Shown here piece after piece: positions 32,357-40,705 of a stretch of 64,000 nucleotides of DNA. A program made the translations under genes and the position numbers. The DNA lies in the NCBI GenBank assembly GCA_963744255.1, contig CAVUSZ010000017.1, positions 1 through 64,000 of the forward strand, read 5' to 3'. Source of the DNA: DATEDA01 sp963744255. GTDB taxonomy: Bacteria > Pseudomonadota > Gammaproteobacteria > Burkholderiales > SG8-39. The notes beneath the pieces were generated by a model. The model had not been told where the DNA came from. It saw only the letters and a list, made by a program, of their open reading frames with translations, and made no database searches. Each line of letters opens with the position of its first letter. Position 1 is the stretch's first letter.

Positions 32357-34828
32357 TCAGTGTGCGGGTGCGGCGGCGCGCGCGTCCCCGCGCAGCAGCG
32401 CGAGCACTTTGAGCGCGGCCTGCTTGGGCGCCATGCGCCTGCCATCCTCGTAGGCGAGCACCGGCCCCACGCAGGCCGGGCAGCCGTGCATGCAGGCGCA
32501 CTCCGCAACCAGCTCGATCGACCGTTCGATCACCTGCACGCGCAGGTCGAAGAGCGGCGCGGCGATACCGATCCCGCCCGGGTAGTTGTCGTAGAGATAA
32601 AGCGTCGGCCGGAACGGCCGGCCCGCGGCGTCGAGGTCGAACGGCGCGCCCTCGAGCGTGCGCGCCTCGGCGCCGCCGTCGTTGCCCCCGACCGCGAGCC
32701 AGACGCTCTCCGGGCCGCCGTCGCCGACTGCGCGCCCGATGTCGCGCGGCTCGGCGAGCGACAGAAACACCGCGATGCGGTGGACCGCGTGCGCCGCGCC
32801 GAGGAAACCGTCGAGCGCCTCGAACCGCGTCGCGAACGCCGCCGCGAGCGCGCGCGGATCGGTCTCCCACCACAGCGCGGTCGTGTGCATCTCCTGGTCG
32901 GGCAGATTCACCTGCCCGTAGCCGACGTTCTCGTGGGTGTAGTAACGGATCTTCTTGTAGCCGGCGACGCGCCGGACCACGTGAACCTCGCCGTGCGCAG
33001 CGCGCGCCGCGGGTCCGGTCTCGCCCGCGAACTCGTCGAGCACCTTGAGCTTCGTGTAGTCGATCGCGTCGGTGTAGTAGTCGGCGCTCGTCGCGCGGAC
33101 GAAGGCCTTCCGCCCGACCCAGTCGAGCCGTTCGACCTGCCACGGCGCGGACTGCACCATGTGGATCGCGCCCTCGTAGAGCGTCACCGCCGCCGCCGAG
33201 TAGTCGACCTCGGCGATCACGTCCTTGCGGCCCCCGGTCACGTCGATCACCGTGAAGTTGCCTTCGGCGATCGAGCGCAAGGACACGGTGTTCGCCGGAT
33301 AGCTGTCGGCGATCCAGTGCCAGCGCTGAGCCTCGCGATGGACGACGCCCTGCTCGGCGAGGTAGCCGAGCGCTTCGTCCAGGTTCACGCCGCCGAACGT
33401 CTCGCCCTCGGTGAACGGCAGCTCGAACGCCGCGCAGCGGACGTGGTCCATGAGGATGAGCAGCTGGTCCGGGTCGATCCGCGCGTGCTCGGGGCTCGCG
33501 CCGAGAAAGAAGTCCGGGTGCCGCGCGAGGTACTGATCGAGCGGGTCGCTGGTGCAGACGAGCACGCCCACTGCGGTGCGGTTCCGCCGGCCGGCGCGTC
33601 CGAAGCGCTGAAGGGCGCCCGCGACCGTGCCCGGGTATCCGTTCAGGACGCATACGTCGAGCGCCCCGATATCGACGCCGAGCTCGAGCGCCGAGGTCGA
33701 CACGACGCAGTCGAGCCGGCCGGCGCGGAGCTTCGCCTCCTTGTCGCGGCGCTCCGTGGGCAGATAGCCGCCCCGGTACGCCGCGACGCGCGCCGGCGCG
33801 CGCGGATCGCGGTCGAAGACGTCCTTCAGGTACCTGGTGAGGACCTCGACTTCGAGCCGGGAGTTGGCGAATACGATGGTCTTGAGCCCCAGCTTCACCG
33901 CGAGCCGGGCGATCCGGGTCGACTGGGACCGCGCCGAGGCCCGGATGCCGAGATTGGCGTTCAGCACCGGCGGGTTCCAGACGAGGAAGTGCTTCCGGCC
34001 CTGGGGCGCGCCGGACTCGGCGACCGCGCGCACCGGACCGCCGAGCAGGCGTCCGGCCAGCTCGGCCGGGTTGGCGATCGTCGCCGAGCAGGCGATGAAA
34101 ACGGGCTCGGACCGGTAGAACCGGCAGATCCGCCGCAGCCGCCGGACGAGGTTCGCGACGTGCGACCCGAAGACGCCGCGGTAGGTGTGCAGCTCGTCGA
34201 TCACGACGAACCGCAGCGCCTCGAAGAACTGCGCCCACTTGGTGTGATGCGGCAGGATCGCCTGGTGAAGCATGTCGGGGTTCGAGACGACGATGTCGCC
34301 GTGCGTGCGCACCGCCCGCCGCGCGTCGCCGGGCGTATCGCCGTCGAAGGTGTAGGCCCGGACGCCGAGCGCGCCCGCGTCGTTCAGCTCGAGGATCTCG
34401 CTCACCTGGTCCTGCGAGAGCGCCTTGGTGGGAAAGAGATAGAGGGCCTTCGCGCCGGTGCGCAGTGCGGCGTCGATGACCGGCAGGTTGTAGCAGAGCG
34501 TCTTCCCCGACGCGGTCGGGGTCACGATCACCGTGTCGTGTCCGGCGGCGACGTGCGTCCAGGCTTCGCGCTGGTGGCTGTAGAGTTGCCGGATGCCGCG
34601 CGCCTCGAGCGCGGCGCGCAGCCGCGGGTCGAGCGATGAGGGAAAGTCGGCGAGACGCGCAGCGCGCTCCGGCGCCACGACTTCGCCCACGATCCGCGCG
34701 CGATCGCCGTGCTCCAGCGCGTCGATCAGCGCCTCGGCCGAGCGGGACTGCGCCCGCAGTCGGTCGCGCGGGTCGCGCGCGCGTTCACTGCCGAAGAGAT
34801 CCAGCGCGCCTTCGAAGTGCGTCCCCAT
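32357..34828 (-). CDS. DEAD/DEAH-box helicase with MrfA/DUF1998 C-terminus
   Basis: This 823-residue superfamily 2 helicase has motif I 'TPTASGKT' near residue 105, motif II 'VIDELHTY', motif III 'CSATIAN' and motif VI 'RFGRAGRRNR'. A C-terminal DUF1998-like region contains four clustered Cys ('ECACMHGCPACVGP'). This is the architecture of Bacillus MrfA (YprA), a 3'-5' helicase in mitomycin-type DNA lesion repair that works with the exonuclease MrfB (YprB). A YprB-like gene follows 2 nt downstream, supporting the same repair role. ATG 34828 gives the normal N-terminus. Confidence 0.88.
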   Translation of the reverse strand: MGTHFEGALDLFGSERARDPRDRLRAQSRSAEALIDALEHGDRARIVGEVVAPERAARLADFPSSLDPRLRAALEARGIRQLYSHQREAWTHVAAGHDTVIVTPTASGKTLCYNLPVIDAALRTGAKALYLFPTKALSQDQVSEILELNDAGALGVRAYTFDGDTPGDARRAVRTHGDIVVSNPDMLHQAILPHHTKWAQFFEALRFVVIDELHTYRGVFGSHVANLVRRLRRICRFYRSEPVFIACSATIANPAELAGRLLGGPVRAVAESGAPQGRKHFLVWNPPVLNANLGIRASARSQSTRIARLAVKLGLKTIVFANSRLEVEVLTRYLKDVFDRDPRAPARVAAYRGGYLPTERRDKEAKLRAGRLDCVVSTSALELGVDIGALDVCVLNGYPGTVAGALQRFGRAGRRNRTAVGVLVCTSDPLDQYLARHPDFFLGASPEHARIDPDQLLILMDHVRCAAFELPFTEGETFGGVNLDEALGYLAEQGVVHREAQRWHWIADSYPANTVSLRSIAEGNFTVIDVTGGRKDVIAEVDYSAAAVTLYEGAIHMVQSAPWQVERLDWVGRKAFVRATSADYYTDAIDYTKLKVLDEFAGETGPAARAAHGEVHVVRRVAGYKKIRYYTHENVGYGQVNLPDQEMHTTALWWETDPRALAAAFATRFEALDGFLGAAHAVHRIAVFLSLAEPRDIGRAVGDGGPESVWLAVGGNDGGAEARTLEGAPFDLDAAGRPFRPTLYLYDNYPGGIGIAAPLFDLRVQVIERSIELVAECACMHGCPACVGPVLAYEDGRRMAPKQAALKVLALLRGDARAAAPAH

Positions 34829-34907
34829 GCCCGGCCCCCACGGTCGCGACGCGTGAAGGATGCGGGAGGCGGAGGCTCACAGCGTGAGCCTGGTCGCGAT
34901 CCGGCTG

Positions 34908-35306
34908 CTACCGGACCACCTCGCGCATGATGTCGAGGATGGTCTGCGAGCGGCGGTCGAGCAGGACCACGTCGCGACCCACGATCACGCGGCCGTAGCC
35001 GCGGGGAAGGGGCGGGAGCTGGCTGTCGAGCAGCTGGGGCAGCGGGCGGACCGGAGTCTTCTCGGGCAGGCGGTCGCGAACGAGCAGCGGCTCGCGCCGC
35101 GGGAGTTGCTTCTGATCTGCTTCTTGCCCCCCGTGGCGCCGGAAGAAGCTGTCGACTGCCTGGCGGTCGTCTGCGGTGAAGAGGATGGCCCGCTCGGTCG
35201 CGTTCGCGGCGGCGAGCGCCGGATAGACCTGCTCGATGCGCAGGGTCGCCTGCGCAGCCACCGGGAGGAGGGCCGTCAGGGCGATACCGAGGGAGAGGCG
35301 GAGCAT
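34908..35306 (-). CDS. Secreted RcnB/CigR-like protein of unknown function
   Basis: This 132-residue protein has a Sec signal peptide (MLRLSLGIALTALLPVAAQA) and a C-terminal segment 'LPPLPRGYGRVIVGRDVVLL' followed by 'ILDIM'. That segment is typical of the periplasmic RcnB/CigR family. These small periplasmic or membrane proteins have been linked to metal homeostasis (RcnB) or anti-virulence (CigR). There is no operon partner. The assignment is to the broad family only. Confidence 0.65.
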   Translation of the reverse strand: MLRLSLGIALTALLPVAAQATLRIEQVYPALAAANATERAILFTADDRQAVDSFFRRHGGQEADQKQLPRREPLLVRDRLPEKTPVRPLPQLLDSQLPPLPRGYGRVIVGRDVVLLDRRSQTILDIMREVVR

Positions 35307-35479
35307 GCCGTCGCTTACGTCGTCTCGAGGCGTTCGGATGCTACCTGCTCGGGCCGGCCGATTGATGTCAGAAGTTGCCCGGATTGCAACCGCATGTAAC
35401 CGTCCGGCGCCCGCCGAGGCAGAATCTCACGCCCGGTCAGGCGGAGTTTCTTTTTCGCTACAGAAGCTTAAGCGCGGGG

Positions 35480-35508
35480 CTTGATTGATCGGGCGGCAAG
35501 AACCATCT
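35480..35508 (+). promoter_or_regulatory. Putative sigma-32 (heat shock) promoter of hsp20-lon
   Basis: CTTGATT (35480-35486), 14 bp and AACCATCT (35501-35508) match the RpoH consensus CTTGAAA/CCCCATNT at 5 of 7 and 6 of 8 positions. It lies about 50 bp before the small heat shock gene, and the downstream genes are the classical RpoH targets hsp20 and lon. Confidence 0.6.
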
Positions 35509-35556
35509 ATCGTTCCAGAAAACGGCCCGCCCGGGCCGATGCTAACCGAGGACCCG

Positions 35557-35964
35557 ATGGCGTCGCGCGACCCGAACCGGTGGATGTGGGCCGAAGCCCT
35601 GCAGATGCTCGACGAGGCGAACCGCCTCCAGCGGCGTTTTTTCGAGGTCAGTGTCCGGCCGGCAGCACAGCCCCAGTGGGAGCCGCCGGTGGACGTCTTC
35701 GAATCGGAGGACGAGCTGTGGCTGTTCTACGCGCTGCCCGGTGTCCAGACGGGGCATGTCGAAGCGGTGATCGAGTCGAACGAGCTGGTGGTCCGCGGCG
35801 ACCGTCAGCTGCCGCCGGTCGCGCACACGACCACGATCCGGCGCCTCGAGCTGCCCCACGGCCGGTTCGAGCGGCGGATGACGCTCCCCGCGGGACGCTA
35901 CGACCTGATTGCGCAGCAGCTGGACCAGGGGCACCTGGTGATCGGGCTGCGGAAGATCGCCTGA
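35557..35964 (+). CDS. Hsp20-family small heat shock protein
   Basis: This 135-residue protein has an alpha-crystallin domain. It shows 'PPVDVFESEDELWLFYALPG', 'VEAVIESNELVVRGDR' and 'LPHGRFERRMTLPAGRYDL', matching the ACD beta strands. The usual A-x-x-x-N-G-V-L/I motif is changed to 'DLIAQQLDQGHLVIGL', and the C-terminal IXI tail is lacking. It is therefore a short, diverged sHsp. ATG 35557 with GAGG upstream is preferred; ATG 35539 is possible. It is followed 14 nt later by lon, so chaperone and protease are probably co-induced. Confidence 0.85.
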   Translation: MASRDPNRWMWAEALQMLDEANRLQRRFFEVSVRPAAQPQWEPPVDVFESEDELWLFYALPGVQTGHVEAVIESNELVVRGDRQLPPVAHTTTIRRLELPHGRFERRMTLPAGRYDLIAQQLDQGHLVIGLRKIA

Positions 35965-35978
35965 CGGCGGCAAGGACC

Positions 35979-38420
35979 ATGATGAACCTCGACAGCAGCA
36001 ATTCGCGCCCGACCGAAGCGGAAAGCGCGAAATCCCCCGGTGCGGCTTCCATGAAGGTGAGCCAGCCCGTCCTCGTGATTCCCGAGGACGCGCTGATCAT
36101 CGTGCCGGTGCGCAACCTGGTGCTCTTCCCGGGGATGATCCTGCCGGTCACGATCGGGCGCGAGAACTCGGTCGCGGCGGCGCAAGCCGCCGTGAAAGCC
36201 GAGCGCCCGATCGGACTCGTGCTGCAACGCCGCCCCGACATCGAGGCGCCCAGGCGCGAAGACCTCCACGACATCGGCACAGTCGCGCAGATCGTGCGCT
36301 ACATCACCACGCCCGACGGCGCGCATCACGTCGTCGCCCAGGGCGAAGGGCGCTTCCGGATCCTCGAGATGCTCGAGGGCTATCCGTTCCTCGTCGCGCG
36401 CGTCGAGCGCTTGCCGGCCGAGGAGGAGCAGGGCCAGGCCATGGAAGCGCGGCTCCACCAGCTGCGCGAGCGTGCGGTCGAGGCGCTGCAGCTCCTGCCG
36501 CAGACTCCGCCGGAGCTCGTCCAGTCGGTGCAGAGCTTCACCTCCGCGGGTCAGCTCGCCGACATGATCGCCGGCTTCATGGATCTCAAGCCGGCCGAGA
36601 AACAGTCGGTGCTCGAGCTCGTCGATTCCTCGGCGCGCGTCGACCGCGTGCTCGAGCTGCTCGCGCACCGGATCGAGGTGCTCAAGCTCTCGCGCGAGAT
36701 CGAGACGAAGACCAAGGCGACGATGGACGAGCGCCAGCGCGAGTACGTGCTGCGCGAGCAGATGCGCCAGATCCAGAAGGAGCTCGGCGAAGGCGAGGGT
36801 GGGGCGGCCGAGCTGGCGGATCTCGCGAAGGCCATCGAGAACGCCGGGATGCCCGAGGAAGTCCTCGCGCAGGCGAAGAAGGAGCTGAAGCGCCTGGAGC
36901 GCATGCCCGATTCTTCGGCCGAGTACTCCATGGTGCGGACGTATCTAGATTGGTTGATCGAACTGCCGTGGAAGAGGCCCGAGCCGCCCGCGATCGACAT
37001 CGCGGCCGCGCGCCGGATCCTGGACGAGGACCACTACGGCCTCGAGAAGATCAAGCGCCGCATCATCGAGTTCCTGGCCGTCCGCAAGCTCGCGCCGGAA
37101 GGCCGCTCGCCGATCCTCTGCTTCGTCGGGCCGCCCGGCGTGGGCAAGACCTCGCTCGGCCAGTCGATCGCGCGCGCCCTCGGACGCAAGTTCGTGCGCG
37201 TCTCGCTCGGCGGCGTCCACGACGAGGCGGAGCTCCGCGGCCACCGGCGAACCTACATCGGCGCGCTGCCGGGGAACATCATCCAGGCGATCAAGAAGGC
37301 GGGCAGCCGCGACTGCGTCATGATGCTCGACGAAGTGGACAAGCTCGGCCAGGGCTTCCACGGCGACCCGAACGCGGCGCTGCTGGAGGTGCTCGACCCG
37401 GAGCAGAACAACACGTTCCGCGACAACTATCTCGGCGTTCCGTTCGACCTGTCGAAGGTGGTGTTCATCACCACCGCGAACGTGCTCGACTCGATCCCGG
37501 GCCCGTTGCGCGACCGGATGGAGATCATCCCTCTCCCGGGCTACACGGAGGAGGAGAAGCTCGAGATCGCCAAGCGCTACCTCGTCCGGCGCCAGCTCGA
37601 AGCGAACGGGCTCCGGCCCGACCAGGTGCAGGTGGGCGACGCCGTGCTCGCGACCATCATCCGCGATTACACGCGCGAGGCAGGTGTTCGCAATCTCGAG
37701 CGCGAGATCGGTAGCGTGCTCCGGCACGCCGCGGTGAAGATCGCCGAGGGGGCGCCGGTGCCGGTACGGATCGACGTGCCCCAGCTTGCCGAGATCCTCG
37801 GCCCGGCGCGGTTCGAGGCGGAGGTCGCCGAGCGCACCGCGTTGCCCGGGGTCGCAACCGGCTTGGCATGGACGCCGGTGGGCGGCGACATCCTCTTCGT
37901 CGAGGCGAGCCGCACGCCGGGATCCGGCAAGCTGATCCTCACCGGGCAGCTCGGCGACGTCATGAAGGAGAGCGCGCAAGCGGCACTGACGCTCGTGAAG
38001 TCGCGCAGCGTAAGCCTCGGCATCGAACCGTCGATGTTCGACAAGAGCGACATCCACGTGCACGTGCCGGCGGGGGCGATCCCGAAGGACGGGCCGAGCG
38101 CCGGCGTGGCGATGTTCATGGCGCTCACGTCGCTCCTCACCGATCGCGCGGTGCGCCACGACACCGCGATGACCGGCGAGATCAGCTTGCGCGGCCTCGT
38201 GCTGCCGGTGGGGGGCATCAAGGAGAAGGTGCTCGCGGCGATGCGTGCGGGCATCAAGACCGTCATGCTGCCGGCGAAGAACCGGAAGGACCTGGTCGAC
38301 GTCCCCGAGGGCGCCCGCGAGCGACTGCAGTTCGTCTGGCTGGAGACCGTCGACGACGCCGCGCGCCACGCGCTCTTGCTGCCGGCCGATCAGCCGGCGC
38401 GTGCCGAAGCGGCGGGCTGA
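35979..38420 (+). CDS. lon: ATP-dependent Lon protease
   Basis: This 813-residue Lon (LonA type) has an N-terminal LAN domain ('VVPVRNLVLFPGMILPVTIG'), a coiled-coil linker and an AAA+ module with 'CFVGPPGVGKTSLGQSIA' (Walker A) and 'VMMLDEVDKLG' (Walker B). The C-terminal Ser-Lys protease has Ser in 'PKDGPSAGVAMFMAL' and Lys in 'PVGGIKEKVLAAMRAG'. ATG 35979 is preceded by AAGGAC. Standard Lon genes sit next to clpX; this copy is coupled to hsp20 instead and may be an extra heat-shock Lon. It degrades misfolded proteins in the cytoplasm. Confidence 0.95.
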   Translation: MMNLDSSNSRPTEAESAKSPGAASMKVSQPVLVIPEDALIIVPVRNLVLFPGMILPVTIGRENSVAAAQAAVKAERPIGLVLQRRPDIEAPRREDLHDIGTVAQIVRYITTPDGAHHVVAQGEGRFRILEMLEGYPFLVARVERLPAEEEQGQAMEARLHQLRERAVEALQLLPQTPPELVQSVQSFTSAGQLADMIAGFMDLKPAEKQSVLELVDSSARVDRVLELLAHRIEVLKLSREIETKTKATMDERQREYVLREQMRQIQKELGEGEGGAAELADLAKAIENAGMPEEVLAQAKKELKRLERMPDSSAEYSMVRTYLDWLIELPWKRPEPPAIDIAAARRILDEDHYGLEKIKRRIIEFLAVRKLAPEGRSPILCFVGPPGVGKTSLGQSIARALGRKFVRVSLGGVHDEAELRGHRRTYIGALPGNIIQAIKKAGSRDCVMMLDEVDKLGQGFHGDPNAALLEVLDPEQNNTFRDNYLGVPFDLSKVVFITTANVLDSIPGPLRDRMEIIPLPGYTEEEKLEIAKRYLVRRQLEANGLRPDQVQVGDAVLATIIRDYTREAGVRNLEREIGSVLRHAAVKIAEGAPVPVRIDVPQLAEILGPARFEAEVAERTALPGVATGLAWTPVGGDILFVEASRTPGSGKLILTGQLGDVMKESAQAALTLVKSRSVSLGIEPSMFDKSDIHVHVPAGAIPKDGPSAGVAMFMALTSLLTDRAVRHDTAMTGEISLRGLVLPVGGIKEKVLAAMRAGIKTVMLPAKNRKDLVDVPEGARERLQFVWLETVDDAARHALLLPADQPARAEAAG

Positions 38421-38638
38421 CCCCGCGCGGGGGCCAGCGGACGTTCCGGGGCGTGTCGCGCTAGCCTTGCGCGCTGGCCGTTGAACCGTACCCCGCACTC
38501 ACCAGGCGCCCTGAACCCACGCCGGCGCGAAGCGTCTCCTCTGGTCACCTCGGCCTTTGCATCCGAAATGATGGGGATGCTCGAGAAAGAGCAGTTAGCA
38601 GGCGGGCGCAAGGGTGCTTGCGCGCCCGCCGGTCCACA

Positions 38639-38667
38639 CAAAAAAAAAGACGGCCCGGAGGGCCGTC
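38639..38667 (-). terminator. Strong intrinsic terminator, minus strand
   Basis: GACGGCCC-ggA-GGGCCGTC (38649-38667) is a perfect 8-bp stem with a 3-nt loop. On the minus strand it is followed by a run of at least ten T (the A-run ending at 38648 on the plus strand). It terminates minus-strand transcription only. No minus-strand ORF ends close by; the nearest stops at 38922. Confidence 0.8.
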
Positions 38668-38773
38668 AACAGGGAGGAAGAGCGCGATGACCGCGCTCTC
38701 GGAGGTAAGGGGGGCCTACCACCGACGTGTTGAGACGTTACCTCTATGGCGTTGCAGGAGCGTGAAACCGACC
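38640..38773 (-). ncRNA. Candidate small RNA with CCUCC-rich loops
   Basis: A minus-strand unit of about 134 nt runs from the predicted start at about 38773 to the intrinsic terminator. It has its own sigma-70 promoter and no credible ORF. A second perfect hairpin (8-bp stem, 38679-38699) precedes the terminator. The single-stranded segments contain CCCCCCTTACCTCC (38714-38701) and CTTCCTCCCTG (38680-38670). Such anti-Shine-Dalgarno motifs are known from regulatory RNAs. The alternative reading is that these C-runs are only the complement of a ribosome site of a possible plus-strand ORF at 38687-38959 (90 aa, no recognised family). Confidence 0.4.
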
Positions 38774-38808
38774 GGTTTCAATATAGGAGATGCGGCGCGA
38801 ATGCTCAA
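38763..38808 (-). promoter_or_regulatory. Near-consensus promoter with 18-bp palindromic operator
   Basis: On the minus strand TTGAGC (38808-38803), a 17-bp spacer and TATATT (38785-38780) form a good sigma-70 promoter. TGAAACCG-AC-CGGTTTCA (38763-38780) is a perfect 8-2-8 palindrome that covers the expected transcription start and touches the -10. The symmetry and position suit a TetR-type repressor. No ORF follows before the terminator at 38640. Confidence 0.6.
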
Positions 38809-38921
38809 TATGCCGTCTGATTCCAGTTTGCGGCCTCTGACGGGCCGGGTAAATCAGCTAACCGATTCACTTCACGCGGGAAAACGGCCCAGAGGAGCCG
38901 CCGCTGGTATCCCAGACCGGC

Positions 38922-39677
38922 CTAGGCCGTTTGGCCTATGTCTGATGGCCGAAGCGTGAACGGATCGGGTGCACTGGCGTAGAGCCGATCGTTGATCAGG
39001 CGCTCGCGGGCGTCGACGATGCACAGGAACTCTCCGGCGCCGTGCATGTGCCGGAAGGCGAGCAGCCCGCGCACGAGGAAGTCGTGCAACGCGCCCAGGC
39101 CCGCGTTGCGCGCCGGCCCGTCCATCATCCGCAGCGCGCCCGCGAGCAGGGGCTTCCGCGCCAGGCGATCGAGCGCAGCGCCGATCTTCCCGGTGAGCGC
39201 GATCTGCCGCTCGCGGTCGGCGCGCTTGCCGGCGGCACGGTACGCGTCGGCGTAGGCAGTGTCGGTGACCCCCGCCGCGCCCGACGGGTCGCGGCGCCGC
39301 AGTTCGTCGACCACCGCCAGATCGAGCGTCTCCGAGAGCGCATCCAGCTCGACGGCGAGGGCAATCGTGTCGAGCGCGGCTTCGGGCAGCACGCGCGCGA
39401 GCGTGGGGAGGATGCGGGCGATACCGTCGTCGCGTGCGGTGAAGTCTTTCGGCCCGTACAGATCGGAGAGGAAGAACGCGGCCGCCGGGCCGTAGCGGGG
39501 GCTCGCGAGGAGATCGGGGTAGGTGCGCTCGAGGCGCCGGGCCTGCCACGTTCGCACCGCAAGCCGGCTGGCATCGATCGCGGGATTCGCGCGCGCCGCG
39601 GCGCGCAACGTGCGCACGCCGTGCAGTTGCTCGCGCAACCGCTGCGCGGCGTCGGGGGGGCGGGGAGCCTTCGGCAC
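38922..39677 (-). CDS. Conserved protein of unknown function (FFLSDLYGPKD motif)
   Basis: This 251-residue, mostly helical soluble protein has the conserved-looking block 'YGPAAAFFLSDLYGPKDFTA' near residue 65 and a C-terminal 'ALHDFLVRGLLAFRHM' plus 'FLCIVDARERLINDRLY'. Similar proteins with FFLxDLYGPKDF occur widely in Beta- and Gammaproteobacteria without known function. No signal peptide or membrane segment is visible. ATG 39677 is the start used. No operon partner is adjacent. Confidence 0.7.
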   Translation of the reverse strand: MPKAPRPPDAAQRLREQLHGVRTLRAAARANPAIDASRLAVRTWQARRLERTYPDLLASPRYGPAAAFFLSDLYGPKDFTARDDGIARILPTLARVLPEAALDTIALAVELDALSETLDLAVVDELRRRDPSGAAGVTDTAYADAYRAAGKRADRERQIALTGKIGAALDRLARKPLLAGALRMMDGPARNAGLGALHDFLVRGLLAFRHMHGAGEFLCIVDARERLINDRLYASAPDPFTLRPSDIGQTA

Positions 39678-39803
39678 GCGCGCGATTATAGGAGGGCACC
39701 CAGACGATGCTGGCGGCTCATTAGAGGATCGGCTCTACGAGGGCGGCGATGGCGGAGGATTAGAATCCCCGTCGCCCGTCAGGCCGCGCGTCACCGCCGC
39801 TTC

Positions 39804-40193
39804 ATGCTCGCCGACACAGTGCAAAGGCCCGACCCGAGACTCGACGGGTTGCGGGAGACCTTTTCCCGCCAGCGGGAGGGGGCCGCGCGCGAGCACGGCG
39901 ACGAGATCGCCAGCGCCATCGCGCGCGACTTCGGACACCACTCTCACCACGAAACACGGCTCCTGGAGATTTTCCCCAGCCTCGAAGCGGTCAAGCACGC
40001 GCCGCGATCTCGCGATCTCCCGTTCGGCGGGGTCGGTCCGAGCGGCATGGGGCAATACCATGGTCGCGACGGGTTCGACACGTTCTCCAAGCGCAAGGGC
40101 GCGTTCCGGCAAACCCGGCTCAACGCGATGGGGCTGTTCAAGCCGCCGTACGGCAAGCGGTTCGACCGGCTGGTGAGCTTCCTGCTGCGCTGA
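39804..40193 (+). CDS. Coniferyl-aldehyde-dehydrogenase-like protein with the catalytic core deleted in frame
   Basis: The 129-residue product joins two ends of a coniferyl aldehyde dehydrogenase-type ALDH. The N-terminal end is 'GDEIASAIARDFGHHSHHET' and 'LLEIFPSLEAVKHA'. The C-terminal end is 'DLPFGGVGPSGMGQYHGRDG' and 'LNAMGLFKPPYGKRFDRLV'. About 300 residues including the NAD-binding fold and catalytic Cys/Glu are missing, with the frame kept. It cannot be an active dehydrogenase. Its TGA overlaps the next ATG (TGATG), so it remains part of a four-gene operon. The deletion may be real or an assembly artefact between repeats. Confidence 0.8.
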   Translation: MLADTVQRPDPRLDGLRETFSRQREGAAREHGDEIASAIARDFGHHSHHETRLLEIFPSLEAVKHAPRSRDLPFGGVGPSGMGQYHGRDGFDTFSKRKGAFRQTRLNAMGLFKPPYGKRFDRLVSFLLR

Positions 40194-40705
40194 TGGCGTC
40201 GCGGCGCGAGTTCCTGAGGTTCGGCGTGGCAGGGGCGTTGTTGCTCGCGACTGCAGGGGCCGCGCGCGCCCAGCGAGGCTATCGGCCCGCCGACGGCAGC
40301 ACGCCGCTCGAGGTGCTGGATGACCAAGACAGAGAAGTGCTTGCGGCCATAGCGCCGGCGATCCTCGCGGGTACCGCGGCGAACGGCGCGAACCTGGCGG
40401 CGGCGGTCGGCAGCGTCGACCGCGCGGTCGCCGGCCTGCCGCCGCATCTGCAGGAAGAGGTGCGGCAGCTTCTCGCGTTGCTCGGCTCCTGGCCGGGACG
40501 GCGCTGGATCGCCGGCGTCAGCGTACCGTGGCGGGATGCTTCGCGCGAGGAGGTGACGGCTTTCCTCGAGCGCTGGCGCTTCAGCCGCTGGGCGCTGCTG
40601 CAGCAGGGGTATCACGCTCTCCACGATCTCGTCCTTGCGGCGTGGTACGCGCGGCCGGAGAGTTGGGGGGCGATCGGCTATCCCGGGCCGCCCGAGGTCC
40701 GGTGA
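40193..40705 (+). CDS. Gluconate-2-dehydrogenase-subunit-3-like protein, Tat signal
   Basis: This 170-residue protein begins with a twin-arginine signal (MASRREFLRFGVAGALLLAT) and has the subunit-3 pattern 'VLDDQDREVLAAIAPAILAG' and 'FSRWALLQQGYHALHDLVLA'. Such subunits escort or anchor FAD-dependent GMC dehydrogenases in the periplasm. It overlaps the upstream ALDH-like gene (TGATG) and the downstream GMC oxidoreductase (GTGA). The tight coupling indicates a complex with the GMC protein. Confidence 0.8.
   Translation: MASRREFLRFGVAGALLLATAGAARAQRGYRPADGSTPLEVLDDQDREVLAAIAPAILAGTAANGANLAAAVGSVDRAVAGLPPHLQEEVRQLLALLGSWPGRRWIAGVSVPWRDASREEVTAFLERWRFSRWALLQQGYHALHDLVLAAWYARPESWGAIGYPGPPEVR

Noticed and set aside
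32210..34639. 809-codon open frame on the plus strand
   Set aside because: Antisense to the MrfA-like helicase; composition is typical of a GC-rich shadow frame and no motif is present.
38687..38959. Plus-strand ORF of 90 codons with GGAGG upstream
   Set aside because: It is not listed as a gene because the sequence resembles no protein family and contains the palindromic operator and minus-strand promoter. It is kept as the competing explanation for the small-RNA candidate.
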